A stretch of 64,000 nt of DNA from assembly GCF_014696315.1 (NCBI RefSeq), contig NZ_JACJPX010000029.1, forward strand, positions 32,503 through 96,502. Reading direction: 5' to 3'. The position numbers and the translations under genes are program-made. The notes beneath the pieces are model-generated. The model ran no database searches. It saw nothing but the letters and a program-made list of their open reading frames with translations, and was not told the origin of the DNA. This document shows positions 7,029-15,309 of the stretch, one piece after another. This DNA comes from Calothrix membranacea FACHB-236. Its GTDB lineage: Bacteria > Cyanobacteriota > Cyanobacteriia > Cyanobacteriales > Nostocaceae. Every line of letters begins with the position of its first letter. The first letter of the stretch is position 1.

Positions 7029-8588
7029 TTATCTGTAACCCTTATCTGGATTATCCTTATCTAGAGTTTCCCAGACCATCCTATCTGTATTAAATCTTGC
7101 TGGGTAAATATCTGAGGGGTTCACACTAGCTAACCAGTAAAGCTTCTCTGGTTTCCCTAGTACCTTCTTAGTCCCCTGTATATACCCTAACTGTTTAAGG
7201 CTGTTTATGATAGCAGTCTTATTCTTCCCATGTGTCTCACCTCTAAGACCCATAGCATACATGATATCAACTACCTTAAAAGCCACAGGGAACTTACCAT
7301 CCATAGTTACCTTACTTAGGGACACCTCTAGCTGCTCATTCCAGCTACCCTCGACCATGTAATCCCTGTTTCTAACCTCTGAGGCAACTTGGTTATCCTC
7401 TGATAAGTCAGTGGGATGCCCATTATTAACTAACTTATGGTAAGCAGTAGCCCAAAGGTGGTCTACATTATCCTCTAACCAGGCTAGGGGTAACTTCCAA
7501 CCATCGGCTAAGTCTATAATCCAGAACCTTTTATTACCTGTGGTATCGACTAGAAACTTAGACTCATTAGTAGTACCAATAAACAGAGTAACCCGCTCAG
7601 TTACACTTGCCTCATCTGCCTCTTTATACTTCTGGATGTAGGTATCCTTGGTAGTGCTAAGTAAGCTTTTTAAGACACTAGCTTCTTTACCCTTAAATAA
7701 GCGGTCGCACTCTGATAACTCCATAATCCAGGTAAACTTACATTGGCGAATGATATCCGCCTCAGAAGTCCCAGACCTTAGCTCTGTTCCCCAGTCCTTA
7801 GCTAGTATTCTAGTAAAAGCAGACTTACCAGCATCCTGGTCACCTTTGAGGATTAGTGACCGCTTCATGTAGCACCCGGGGTCTAATGCTCTCTTGACTG
7901 CCCCACATAGCCAAGCAGTAATCATCTCTTGGGTTAGCGGGTCATCAGTACCAAATAAGACTTCCCCTAATCTGTCCCATTCTGGTAGAGGCTGGAAACC
8001 TTTCTCAATATAATAAGGGGGGTTACCTTTGAAGCCTTTTTCTTTACCTAACTTTTCTATTTCCTCAAAGCTTAGATGGTTAATCCAGACTTTATACTCT
8101 GAGTGTTCCTTATAGTTCTGTTCTAGGTATTTCTTAACTGGTTGGAACTTTTTATTCTCCAGCACTAGGTCTAACTGTCTCTCATAGAAGCCCTTAGATG
8201 CTTGGGGAGAAGACATTTGCAAAGCTTTCTCTAGTTTAGCTATCAGCTTAGGTCTAGTAGTAGCTTCACCTTGGTAGTAGGGAACCTCAGCCCATCCATC
8301 TAACTCTAAATGCTTCCCATAAACAGCCTCAAAGACTTGCCAGAAGGCATAAGCTCTTTCTCTGGACTCTTGGATATATTTTCTAGCTAACTTCCTAGCT
8401 TTATCAGGGTCATTACCATGCTTAGGGTCAGCATATTTAGACTTGTCACCACCTGAACTCACAGAACTACCAAAGAAGTCTACAGCACCTAACCAAGCCA
8501 ATAATCTTTGTCCTTTGGTACTATCATCCTCATCATCAAAAGCATCAAAGCTTGACTGAATACCATTAGATGTGATATAATCTGACAT
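7029..8588 (-). CDS. VapE/VirE-like P-loop ATPase, probable replicative helicase of the element
   Basis: This 519-residue protein matches the virulence-associated E (VapE, superfamily 3-like helicase) family. The ATPase core has a Walker A GDQDAGKSAF (249-258), a Walker B WIMELSE (Glu290), a sensor FIGTTNESKF (337-346) and the family's arginine motif GNKRFWIIDL (351-360). The first 200 residues are acidic and Gly/Ser-rich at the very start and show no primase catalytic motif, so it is likely a helicase without a primase domain. In phages and satellites such proteins drive replication from a cognate origin; a repeat array lies just beyond its 3' end. The start has AAAGGAAA 5 bases upstream. 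A small RHH/MobC-like gene lies upstream in the same direction. Confidence 0.85.
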   Translation of the reverse strand: MSDYITSNGIQSSFDAFDDEDDSTKGQRLLAWLGAVDFFGSSVSSGGDKSKYADPKHGNDPDKARKLARKYIQESRERAYAFWQVFEAVYGKHLELDGWAEVPYYQGEATTRPKLIAKLEKALQMSSPQASKGFYERQLDLVLENKKFQPVKKYLEQNYKEHSEYKVWINHLSFEEIEKLGKEKGFKGNPPYYIEKGFQPLPEWDRLGEVLFGTDDPLTQEMITAWLCGAVKRALDPGCYMKRSLILKGDQDAGKSAFTRILAKDWGTELRSGTSEADIIRQCKFTWIMELSECDRLFKGKEASVLKSLLSTTKDTYIQKYKEADEASVTERVTLFIGTTNESKFLVDTTGNKRFWIIDLADGWKLPLAWLEDNVDHLWATAYHKLVNNGHPTDLSEDNQVASEVRNRDYMVEGSWNEQLEVSLSKVTMDGKFPVAFKVVDIMYAMGLRGETHGKNKTAIINSLKQLGYIQGTKKVLGKPEKLYWLASVNPSDIYPARFNTDRMVWETLDKDNPDKGYR

Positions 8589-8682
8589 ATATTTCCTTTG
8601 GGCAATCTGCCCTAATGTGTTTAACTTGAATACTTGGTCTTAAGGGTCTACTAGCTGCTAACTGGTTGACCCTATTTGATAT

Positions 8683-8832
8683 TTAGACATCTTTAGGCTG
8701 TACAGGTAGCCCCATAGCAGCTAACCTGATGTACTCTGATAAACAATACCCAGCCTTAGCCGCATTAGCCTTAATAAGTGCTAGTTCCTGGGGGTTTGCC
8801 TTAACAGTAATCTTGTGTGGTTTGGTAATCAT
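8683..8832 (-). CDS. Small RHH/MobC-like DNA-binding protein
   Basis: The 49-residue protein HKITVKANPQELALIKANAA followed by GYCLSEYIRLAAMGLPVQ closely resembles the ribbon-helix-helix start of MobC-type mobilisation accessory proteins and plasmid regulators. The ATG at 8832 has GGGAG 8 bases upstream and is preferred over the upstream start at 8886. It is the gene just before the VapE-like gene. It may act as a regulator or mark origin DNA; no relaxase is present, so a real mobilisation role is unlikely within this element alone. Confidence 0.65.
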   Translation of the reverse strand: MITKPHKITVKANPQELALIKANAAKAGYCLSEYIRLAAMGLPVQPKDV

Positions 8833-9056
8833 TTGGGTTACTCCCTTTAGTCCCTTCTCTAATAAAGTGTCATTTCCTAGAGTCAAGCTAAACCCTTACC
8901 AAATAATCAGGGTTACAGCCATTGGTATAGAGTAATCACTGATGACTATCAGAAAGCCATAGATGATATTCAATGGAATATTAAAATCCTAACCATTGGA
9001 CTTTCTTATAGTTACCATAGACTAAACTCTATGCCACCTTAAGTAGTCTCTAAGGG

Positions 9057-9272
9057 TTACCGCAGGGCTTTTATCTGCCCCTGTAGTGCCTCTAGTTGTG
9101 CCTTTATGTCTTCCAGGGTTACCGGGGTTTCTGGTTGGTTCCCTAGCTGGTTACTGATGGCATCTATGATGAACTGGTGTTTACTGATACCCAAGTGAAG
9201 TGACTGGGATTTTATCTGGCTGTCTAGTTCTTCAGGAAGTCTTAACAGGAAAGCTTGCTTATTAGTAGCCAT
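9057..9272 (-). CDS. RHH protein with C-terminal coiled coil
   Basis: The 71-residue protein starts KQAFLLRLPEELDSQIKSQS, then LGISKHQFIIDAISNQL, the strand-helix-helix pattern of Arc-like repressors. The C-terminus TLEDIKAQLEALQGQIKAL is a short coiled coil. I use the ATG at 9272; the ATG at 9305 would add 11 residues unlike the family. It may be a repressor of the element or a partitioning factor. The same domain order may be broken up in the genes at 9612-9843. Confidence 0.65.
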   Translation of the reverse strand: MATNKQAFLLRLPEELDSQIKSQSLHLGISKHQFIIDAISNQLGNQPETPVTLEDIKAQLEALQGQIKALR

Positions 9273-9426
9273 TAGTGATACTTCTTTCCTATGTGATACC
9301 ACCATAATATCACAGTATTACTACTAGTGGCAATAGATTTCAGGTAACTTTTATTACTTGGTTAACCCATTTTGAGTAGATTTAGGTTTACCGGATGACC
9401 TACAGTATCCCTCAGATAAACTAAAA

Positions 9427-9451
9427 ACCCTCTAGGGGTTAACCAGAGGGT
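9427..9451 (-). terminator. Rho-independent terminator of the right-end operon
   Basis: On the minus strand the stem ACCCTCT / AGAGGGT is followed directly by TTTTT, 9 bases beyond the stop codon of the gene at 9460-9615. Confidence 0.8.
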
Positions 9452-9459
9452 CTTAAGGA

Positions 9460-9615
9460 TTATTTAATATTGTTCTTAGCTTTCCAGGCTGCCCTTAACT
9501 CACCATAGGTAGGTCTGTATTCTGCTGGGGGCTGTCCTTGTCTTCTCTTTAGGACTTCTAGGAGCCTGGCTTGCTGTTCAGGGGTCAACAGATGCCAGAT
9601 ATTATTCTTATTCAT
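9460..9615 (-). CDS. Small hypothetical protein (51 aa)
   Basis: The minus strand encodes a 51-residue basic protein beginning MNKNNIWHLLTPEQQARLLE and ending ELRAAWKAKNNIK. Its ATG overlaps the TGA of the frame ending at 9612 (TTATGA), which suggests translational coupling, and a clear terminator follows its stop codon. I do not recognise the family. The element-like codon use, overlap and terminator support it being a real gene. Confidence 0.55.
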   Translation of the reverse strand: MNKNNIWHLLTPEQQARLLEVLKRRQGQPPAEYRPTYGELRAAWKAKNNIK

Positions 9616-9812
9616 AACCCCTTAGCCTCTAAATACTTAGTTAACTTATCGATAGCCCTGGTGTTCTCATCAACAGCCTTATTAAGCTTCTCAAGGGTCG
9701 AGCTTAGGTCTACTGGCTGGGATTGCTTGAGAGACAAGGTACCTGATTTGGGCTGCCATAGAGATATTATTGCGGGCAGCCAAGTCTTGTAACTGGGTAT
9801 AGAGTTCATCAT
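9612..9812 (-). CDS. Coiled-coil frame, possibly the displaced C-terminus of an RHH protein
   Basis: The 66-residue frame has an unconvincing N-terminus but a well-formed helical C-terminus, LSSTLEKLNKAVDENTRAID then KLTKYLEAKGL, like the coiled-coil tail of a DNA-binding protein. Its first half overlaps the RHH frame at 9691-9843 in another register. Fusing the two with a single frame change near 9720 would give one RHH plus coiled-coil protein of the same build as the gene at 9057-9272. Either the gene is frameshifted, or two overlapping genes exist, or translation slips. Confidence 0.4.
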   Translation of the reverse strand: MMNSIPSYKTWLPAIISLWQPKSGTLSLKQSQPVDLSSTLEKLNKAVDENTRAIDKLTKYLEAKGL

Positions 9813-9843
9813 TCAGGGTAACCTTTAGGGATTTGATAGACAT
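9691..9843 (-). CDS. Ribbon-helix-helix protein (50 aa, possibly truncated by frameshift)
   Basis: The minus strand encodes MSIKSLKVTLNDELYTQLQD followed by LAARNNISMAAQIRYLVSQAI, a clear ribbon-helix-helix unit, then stops after 50 residues. The end of the frame (PASRPKLDP) looks like out-of-frame sequence, and the coiled-coil part expected next is found in the neighbouring frame. It is the first gene of a short operon reading towards 9460. It probably binds DNA near the right end of the element. Confidence 0.55.
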   Translation of the reverse strand: MSIKSLKVTLNDELYTQLQDLAARNNISMAAQIRYLVSQAIPASRPKLDP

Positions 9844-9899
9844 AGGAGGCAATCAAGGCTTACTACCTTATTAAGTCAACTTGACCCTAAAAGTACCCC

Positions 9900-9922
9900 T
9901 TGACTATCAGTTTGACTATCAA
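9900..9922. promoter_or_regulatory. Candidate integrase arm-type sites, right end
   Basis: Two direct copies, TTGACTATCAG (9900-9910) and TTGACTATCAA (9912-9922), lie about 50-70 bases inside attR. The same motif occurs three times inside attL, which supports binding by the element's integrase. Confidence 0.6.
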
Positions 9923-9971
9923 GTTACCCTAGTTTAGTTATTTGAGATTGCCTTAGAAGGCTGAAAGCCTT

Positions 9972-10044
<73 letters not shown>

Positions 10045-10207
10045 GCAGTTGTGCTTACCTATATTAACAATATTTTAGCTAAAAGACATCCTCTGTTGGG
10101 AGAAATTTCTGATTTTTACGACAATCAAGGAGAAATTAAGTTTTTGTACTTAGCGCGATCGCATCTAACTGTATGGAAACCCTACTAGGAGCGATCGCGT
10201 TTTACTG

Positions 10208-10798
10208 TCATAATTTCACTTCATCAGCAAAACTTTTCCAACGGACAAAGTGAAATGGCCCGGCGACAGATCCCCAGAGATGTTCGTCAGTTTCTGGATC
10301 TCTTCCCCTATCGAGGCTCATAAATGTTTCTGCGGTGATTTCAAATTCATTATCGAGATAGGTTTTTTGCCCCTTGCGAAAGACGATGCAACCTTTCCCT
10401 GGTTCAACTTTACCTTTGAAGCTATTGCCAGTCCATTCGACAATCATGTCACAGCCTGGTAACTTTTCTATGTCATCAATCTTTAAGGTGGCAAGTTTTT
10501 CGAGATCGCGGGAAGCACCGTAAAAGTTTTTTTCTTCTTTAACAGTGTAATTTTCAATGTGAATGCGATCGCCTACAGTAACTAACTTCAATACCCGCAA
10601 GCGATATGGGTCATAGAGCGCATAATCATAAGCTTGTTCCAAAAACAAACTCGCCCCTGATAAAAATTCGACAGGTAGGGGACGCATACACACACGAATA
10701 TGGGCATAAAGAGGTGGGTTGTCAAAAGCTTGTTCTTGATTGCTAAAGTCAGCTGCCATCCAGCGAGCTAAGGTAGCAATGTCCGTAGAGTGAGTCAT
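10208..10798 (-). CDS. cpcT: Phycobiliprotein chromophore lyase CpcT/CpeT family
   Basis: CpcT attaches phycocyanobilin to Cys-153 of the beta subunits of phycocyanin and phycoerythrocyanin. The 196-residue sequence matches the Nostoc CpcT family over its full length, with the conserved segments HIRVCMRPLPVEFLSG, EQAYDYALYDPYRLRVLKL, NFYGASRD, GCDMIVEWTGNSFKG and LWGSVAGPFHFVRW. It is soluble and acts in the cytoplasm on the phycobilisome assembly route. It stands alone, 160 bases from tRNA-Cys. Paralogues of the CpeT type exist for phycoerythrin, but the sequence fits CpcT best. Confidence 0.88.
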   Translation of the reverse strand: MTHSTDIATLARWMAADFSNQEQAFDNPPLYAHIRVCMRPLPVEFLSGASLFLEQAYDYALYDPYRLRVLKLVTVGDRIHIENYTVKEEKNFYGASRDLEKLATLKIDDIEKLPGCDMIVEWTGNSFKGKVEPGKGCIVFRKGQKTYLDNEFEITAETFMSLDRGRDPETDEHLWGSVAGPFHFVRWKSFADEVKL

Positions 10799-11147
10799 TA
10801 CAGATAATCAAATAATTGCTATAAAATCCACTTGAAGTATTTTAAAGCTTCATGCTTGTTATTTGGGGTTTGGTAATGGGTAATGGGTAATTGGTAATTG
10901 GTAATTGGTAATAGAAATTTCTCCCTCATCCCCCTTATCTCCCTCATCTCCCACATCCCCAGTCCCCAATCCCCAACCATCTGGGAGAATTGCGATCGCT
11001 TTATGCGTCCATCAAACTGGTAGTTTAGGTTAGGGCTTGGGAGATTAGCAGTTGAAAATGAAAGAATGTCGCTACAGCAAGCATTGTGGCTGGGGTAAAA
11101 GCTTAATAACTCACCATGTAAATTACTCCAAACCAGGTAAAGTATCT
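10799..11147. other. Intergenic region with heptamer repeats
   Basis: The divergent gap between cpcT and the TPR gene carries tandem TAATGGG/TAATTGG units at 10867-10915 and a C/T-rich stretch CTCCCTCATC...CCCCAGTCCCC at 10920-10976. I see no gene. Confidence 0.6.
10867..10976. repeat. Short tandem heptamer repeats (STRR type)
   Basis: Repeated 7-base units (GGTAATG, GGTAATT, CCCCAGT, CCCCAAT) as known from heterocystous cyanobacteria. Confidence 0.8.
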
Positions 11148-12368
11148 ATGCTACGTCTCTTAAGTGTAATTGTAACTGCGGCTATACTTTGGCAGTTTAG
11201 CGGCTCGTTGACTTTGGCGCAGAACCAAAAGCCGAAACAGCCAGATAAATTTCCGCCTAGTCCACTAGAGAATATTATCCCCGATCCCTTACTATCACCT
11301 TTGGGCGATCCGACGAAGTTGACTCCTGCACAACTACAACAGCTAGAACCGCAAATCGATCAGTTAAATCAGGAAGCTGCGGCTAAGTTACAAGCGGGAG
11401 ATTCGGTAGCGGCGTTTGAACTGTGGAATCGAGAATTACGTTTACGCCGCTTGTATGGTTCATTAACAGAAGTGCAAGCGTTGTCACGGGTTGGGGCGAT
11501 CGCATTTAATCAAAATAATCGCGAACAGGTGCAATATATTACCCAACGCTTGCAAGCTATCCAACAGCAAGCCCTATCTCAGCCACTACTTGATTTACAA
11601 TTATTGCGATCGCTGGGTGGCGCTTATGAACAAGTGCGATCGCCTAAACAGGCTCTAGAGGTTTACAATCGACTTTTGACAGTAGTTCTAGAACAAAAAA
11701 ATACTACTGCTATCATCGATACCCTAAAAAGCATTGGGGAAGTGCATCTGGCTTGGTTTGATTATCCTCAAGCTGCAACTACTTATCAACAATTATTAAG
11801 TTTAGCTACGGCTCAAGGTGATAAATTAAACGAAGTAGCATATTTACAAGAGCTAGCTTACATATACGAACAGGGTAAAGACTTCCAACAATCCATAAAT
11901 ATACTGAACAAGCTAGAACAAGTTTATACTGCGGAGAATAATACTACTTCATTACCCAAATTAAAATTGGCGATCGCTTCTAATTACCAAGCATTAGCCA
12001 AGGAAAACCCCGCTTTATTACCAGAAGCATTTAAAAATTATCAACAAGCATATACTACGGCTTGGGAATTAGAGCAATATGTCGATGCTGGTGAAGCTTT
12101 GCAGAAGTTAATTGCGTTGTACCGTTCTCAAGGTCAAATTAACGATGCCTTGCAAACTAGCCAAATTTTAATTGAAGCGCAAACAAAAGCTAGTAATTTT
12201 TACGGCATGATGCAAGCATACGACCAAATAGGGCAAATGTATGTTGAGAGCAAACAGTACCCTCAAGCACTAGGCGCTTTTCAAAAAGGCTTAGAATTAG
12301 CCCAACAACTTAAGTATGATGAAACATACTTTACTCAGCAAATTGAAAAGCTACCGAAGGCGAATTGA
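11148..12368 (+). CDS. Secreted TPR-repeat protein
   Basis: The protein (406 residues from the preferred start) has an N-terminal signal peptide (LRLLSVIVTAAILWQFSGSL, cleavage near TLAQ) and then at least five to six TPR-like helix pairs, for example LGGAYEQVRSPKQALEVYNR, SIGEVHLAWFDYPQAATTYQ and QIGQMYVESKQYPQALGAFQ. TPR arrays mediate protein contacts; here the protein should sit in the periplasm or outer envelope. The ATG at 11148 directly precedes the signal peptide, so the 32 residues added by an upstream ATG at 11052 are unlikely to be translated. Its function is not known. It converges on the acylase gene across a tract of CCCCATT repeats. Confidence 0.8.
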   Translation: MLRLLSVIVTAAILWQFSGSLTLAQNQKPKQPDKFPPSPLENIIPDPLLSPLGDPTKLTPAQLQQLEPQIDQLNQEAAAKLQAGDSVAAFELWNRELRLRRLYGSLTEVQALSRVGAIAFNQNNREQVQYITQRLQAIQQQALSQPLLDLQLLRSLGGAYEQVRSPKQALEVYNRLLTVVLEQKNTTAIIDTLKSIGEVHLAWFDYPQAATTYQQLLSLATAQGDKLNEVAYLQELAYIYEQGKDFQQSINILNKLEQVYTAENNTTSLPKLKLAIASNYQALAKENPALLPEAFKNYQQAYTTAWELEQYVDAGEALQKLIALYRSQGQINDALQTSQILIEAQTKASNFYGMMQAYDQIGQMYVESKQYPQALGAFQKGLELAQQLKYDETYFTQQIEKLPKAN

Positions 12369-12372
12369 TTTT

Positions 12373-12446
12373 GTCAAGGGTCAAGGGTCAAAATAGATAT
12401 TTCCCCATTTCCCATTCCCCATTCCCCATTCCCCATTCCCCATTCC
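12373..12446. repeat. CCCCATT heptamer repeats
   Basis: Tandem CCCCATT units fill the gap between two convergent genes; the same unit recurs at 33490, 49150 and elsewhere. Confidence 0.8.
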
Positions 12447-15032
12447 CTACTTCACCCGCAATTTCAATGTTGCAGTCGTATTAGTATCTACTTTTTGCTT
12501 TTCCCAAAGCATGGGGTGATATTCAATTTTGCGCCAGGGGTCAATCATGTCTGTGTAGTGGGTGTGGAAGGCGTGTCCTGATTGACCAGGGGTATGAATG
12601 GCTACGGAGTTATCGAGATTTTTTAAATCTACGACCATGCGGAGGGAGGGAATATCAGTTACCTCGAACGATTTATTTGCTTTCCAGCGATTAGCATTCA
12701 CTGTTTCACCATTACCAGAAGTGGGAAATGCGCCACGATTAAATAAAGCCTCAATGGGTGCTAAGCCAGATTTACCCAAGGTAGCATTCCGAAAAGTCAC
12801 CGTATGTAAATCACCCCAGTTCCAGGATTTAGGGTCTTTACCTTGAAGGCGTTCGAGTTCATCTACAGCTTTGGTGAAGGACTGGCGGAGAATTTCGTCG
12901 CGGTTTTCTACTTTTGCAGTGTTGCGGTTGTCCCACCAGCTACTATTGGGCTTTTTGATAAGATTTTTCACCACAGCATACCAGCGATCGCCGCCATCGG
13001 GAAAATATTCTGGGGGTAATTGATCGTGGAAGGTTTCGGCTAGTAAGTGTTTCCAGAAGACTTCAAATAAAGCGGCTGCGGGCGATCGCATTTCTAGCTG
13101 TAAGTTCCAATCTAGTAGCAGCTGTTTGGCGGCTTCGTATGGTGGATTATTTAGGGAAAGATTATTGAAGAAAGGTACTAGGGTTTGGGCATTTAAATTC
13201 TGGTTGTCACCCTGAATCAACTCTACATCCAGTAAGGAGAGAATTTGCTGTGACTTGGCAATCATCTCCACAATCCGCTGGGCGCGGTAGCCATAAACCC
13301 AATCTGTAGTAATTAAATAAGGATAATTATTTTGTACTAAGTTATTTGCGGTAGCAATATAACCTTGGGGTGGGTTAAAACTTGTGGGTAGTTGCTCAAA
13401 GTCAATATAGCCTTGCCATTCGTATGCATCTGTCCAGCCAGGAACCGGATAGCGCCCCTTACTTTTAGCCCTGATAGGGAATTTACCAGGCATCTGGTAG
13501 CCAATGTTGCCATCAACATCAGCATAAACAAAGTTCTGGGCTGGGACATCAAAGTTCTCTACGGCTTGGCGAAACTCTTGCCAATTTTGAGCGCGATTAA
13601 TTAGGGGAATGGCGTATCCCAGGGTGGAAGGTTCTAAAGCTGTCCAGCGTAGGGCTACAGCATATTTTGGCGGAACTTCTACGCCACCTTGTGCCGGAAA
13701 CTGCTGAAGTTTAGCGGAAACATCTGAAAGAATTGGCCCATGTCTGGTGTAGCGTACTGTTTGGACAATTGGCTTACTTCCCGCAACTTGAATTGTCTCC
13801 TGTACGAGTTGCATATCTACCCATTTGCCATTTACCTCATATTGGTTAGGGTTTGCAGGGTTGATTTTCTCAATGTACAAATCCATCACATCTGGTTCAA
13901 CATTGGTGACACCCCAAGCAATGCGATCGCTATGACCGATAATTACTCCTAGCATCCCCGCAAAGGAAAAACCCGTGACGTTGTAAGGACATTCACTATT
14001 TTTAGGCGTACAGTGCAAACCGACTTCATACCAAATCGAAGGCATTTGTACTGCTAAATGGGGGTCATTTGCTAATATTGGCTTGCCTGTAGTGGTGCGG
14101 GAACCAGATATTACCCAATTATTAGAGCCTATACCTATTGCTCTTGAGCCAATCAACTCTTCTAAAGCCTTCATAGGTTGGGTAATTGTGGCTAAGGCTT
14201 GGGTAATGGGTAATTGAGAATCTGTAATATGAGCAGCAATTAATTGTGTTTCGTCAAAATCATCCTGTTCGCCTGTTTTGCGTTTTTGCGAATCAGGTAA
14301 GATGACTGGTAAATCTTGGGGGTATGGGGGAAATAGTTCTTCTACCTGAGCCAAATTTAAGTTTTTCAGTAAAATGGTACGTTCAATTTCGCGCTCAAAG
14401 TTTCTCCCCAAATCATAAGCCATGACTTTACCCCAGGTGAGGGAGTGGAGTAGTTGCCAAGGTTCCGGCTTATACCCAGGATTAAGCAATTTCAACATGG
14501 CATATTCTAAACTAATAGCACTGCCTTGATGCTCTGCTAAATAAGCGTTTACCCCTTGAGCATAAGCTTCCAAATATGCCTTCATCTCTGCATTCACTTG
14601 TTGGATTTCTTGCTGCGCTATCCTCGCCCAACCCATTGTCCGCAGATATTTGTCAGTAGCTACTTGAGAAGAACCAAACATCTCTGCTAGTCGCCCGGAA
14701 CCAATGTGTCGCCAAAAGTCCATTTGCCAAAAGCGGTCTTGAGCATGGATATACCCTTGTGCCATAAATAAATCATGGGAGTTGGTAGCATAAATATGCG
14801 GTACACCCCATTGATCGCGTTGGACTGTTACCTCAGCCTTCAGCCCTGCAAGTGCGATCGCTCCATTTTCTTTGGGAAAGGATTGCCTTACAGTATAGGT
14901 GGCAAATCCTACTATTAATAAACCAAATAATAATAGTAAGATAATTGTCTTTTTGAGTAACTTTTGCAACCAAATCTTCTTGGTTCTTCTCATTGCGCGG
15001 GCCGTGGCATATTTAATGAAACCATCGGACAT
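12447..15032 (-). CDS. Penicillin-acylase family enzyme, probable N-acyl-homoserine lactone acylase
   Basis: This 861-residue Ntn-hydrolase precursor is expected to cleave itself into two chains and hydrolyse an amide-linked acyl chain. A cytoplasmic basic start and a membrane segment (about 29-48) form a signal anchor, so it acts outside the cytoplasmic membrane. Family motifs are QRDQWGVPHIYATN, QGYIHAQDRFWQMDFWRHIG and the beta-chain start with nucleophile Ser303 in GIGSNNWVISGSRTTTG. AiiC of Nostoc sp. PCC 7120, an AHL acylase, belongs to this family and is the nearest enzyme I can name. The linker just before Ser303 contains the peptide SQLPITQ, encoded by the heptamer repeat TTGGGTAATGGGTAATTG. 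Substrate assignment is an inference. Confidence 0.85.
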   Translation of the reverse strand: MSDGFIKYATARAMRRTKKIWLQKLLKKTIILLLLFGLLIVGFATYTVRQSFPKENGAIALAGLKAEVTVQRDQWGVPHIYATNSHDLFMAQGYIHAQDRFWQMDFWRHIGSGRLAEMFGSSQVATDKYLRTMGWARIAQQEIQQVNAEMKAYLEAYAQGVNAYLAEHQGSAISLEYAMLKLLNPGYKPEPWQLLHSLTWGKVMAYDLGRNFEREIERTILLKNLNLAQVEELFPPYPQDLPVILPDSQKRKTGEQDDFDETQLIAAHITDSQLPITQALATITQPMKALEELIGSRAIGIGSNNWVISGSRTTTGKPILANDPHLAVQMPSIWYEVGLHCTPKNSECPYNVTGFSFAGMLGVIIGHSDRIAWGVTNVEPDVMDLYIEKINPANPNQYEVNGKWVDMQLVQETIQVAGSKPIVQTVRYTRHGPILSDVSAKLQQFPAQGGVEVPPKYAVALRWTALEPSTLGYAIPLINRAQNWQEFRQAVENFDVPAQNFVYADVDGNIGYQMPGKFPIRAKSKGRYPVPGWTDAYEWQGYIDFEQLPTSFNPPQGYIATANNLVQNNYPYLITTDWVYGYRAQRIVEMIAKSQQILSLLDVELIQGDNQNLNAQTLVPFFNNLSLNNPPYEAAKQLLLDWNLQLEMRSPAAALFEVFWKHLLAETFHDQLPPEYFPDGGDRWYAVVKNLIKKPNSSWWDNRNTAKVENRDEILRQSFTKAVDELERLQGKDPKSWNWGDLHTVTFRNATLGKSGLAPIEALFNRGAFPTSGNGETVNANRWKANKSFEVTDIPSLRMVVDLKNLDNSVAIHTPGQSGHAFHTHYTDMIDPWRKIEYHPMLWEKQKVDTNTTATLKLRVK

Positions 15033-15309
15033 TGTACTGCTTAGAGCGCGCTATTTATTCTCTCGACACAAGATTTAGATTTAATTGTTCAAAGATTTAG
15101 TGTTGTGGAGAAGATTTTTACATCTCATCTCTTCCCATTGGGGATATGTGAGATTTTTACCGATTACTAGCACCCTGAAAACGCAACCACAAAACTTAAT
15201 CCTTTATTGCTCACCTCGGCTAAAAATTTCTGATGACATTTGCCAAAGCAGACAATTTTTAGATTCCTATAGCCTTGAGTCTATAGATGGAATAGCACAC
15301 CTGCTATCT

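Noticed and set aside
8683..8832. MobC-like protein as evidence for a mobilisable element
   Set aside because: No relaxase gene or origin of transfer is visible, so RHH similarity alone does not support mobilisation.
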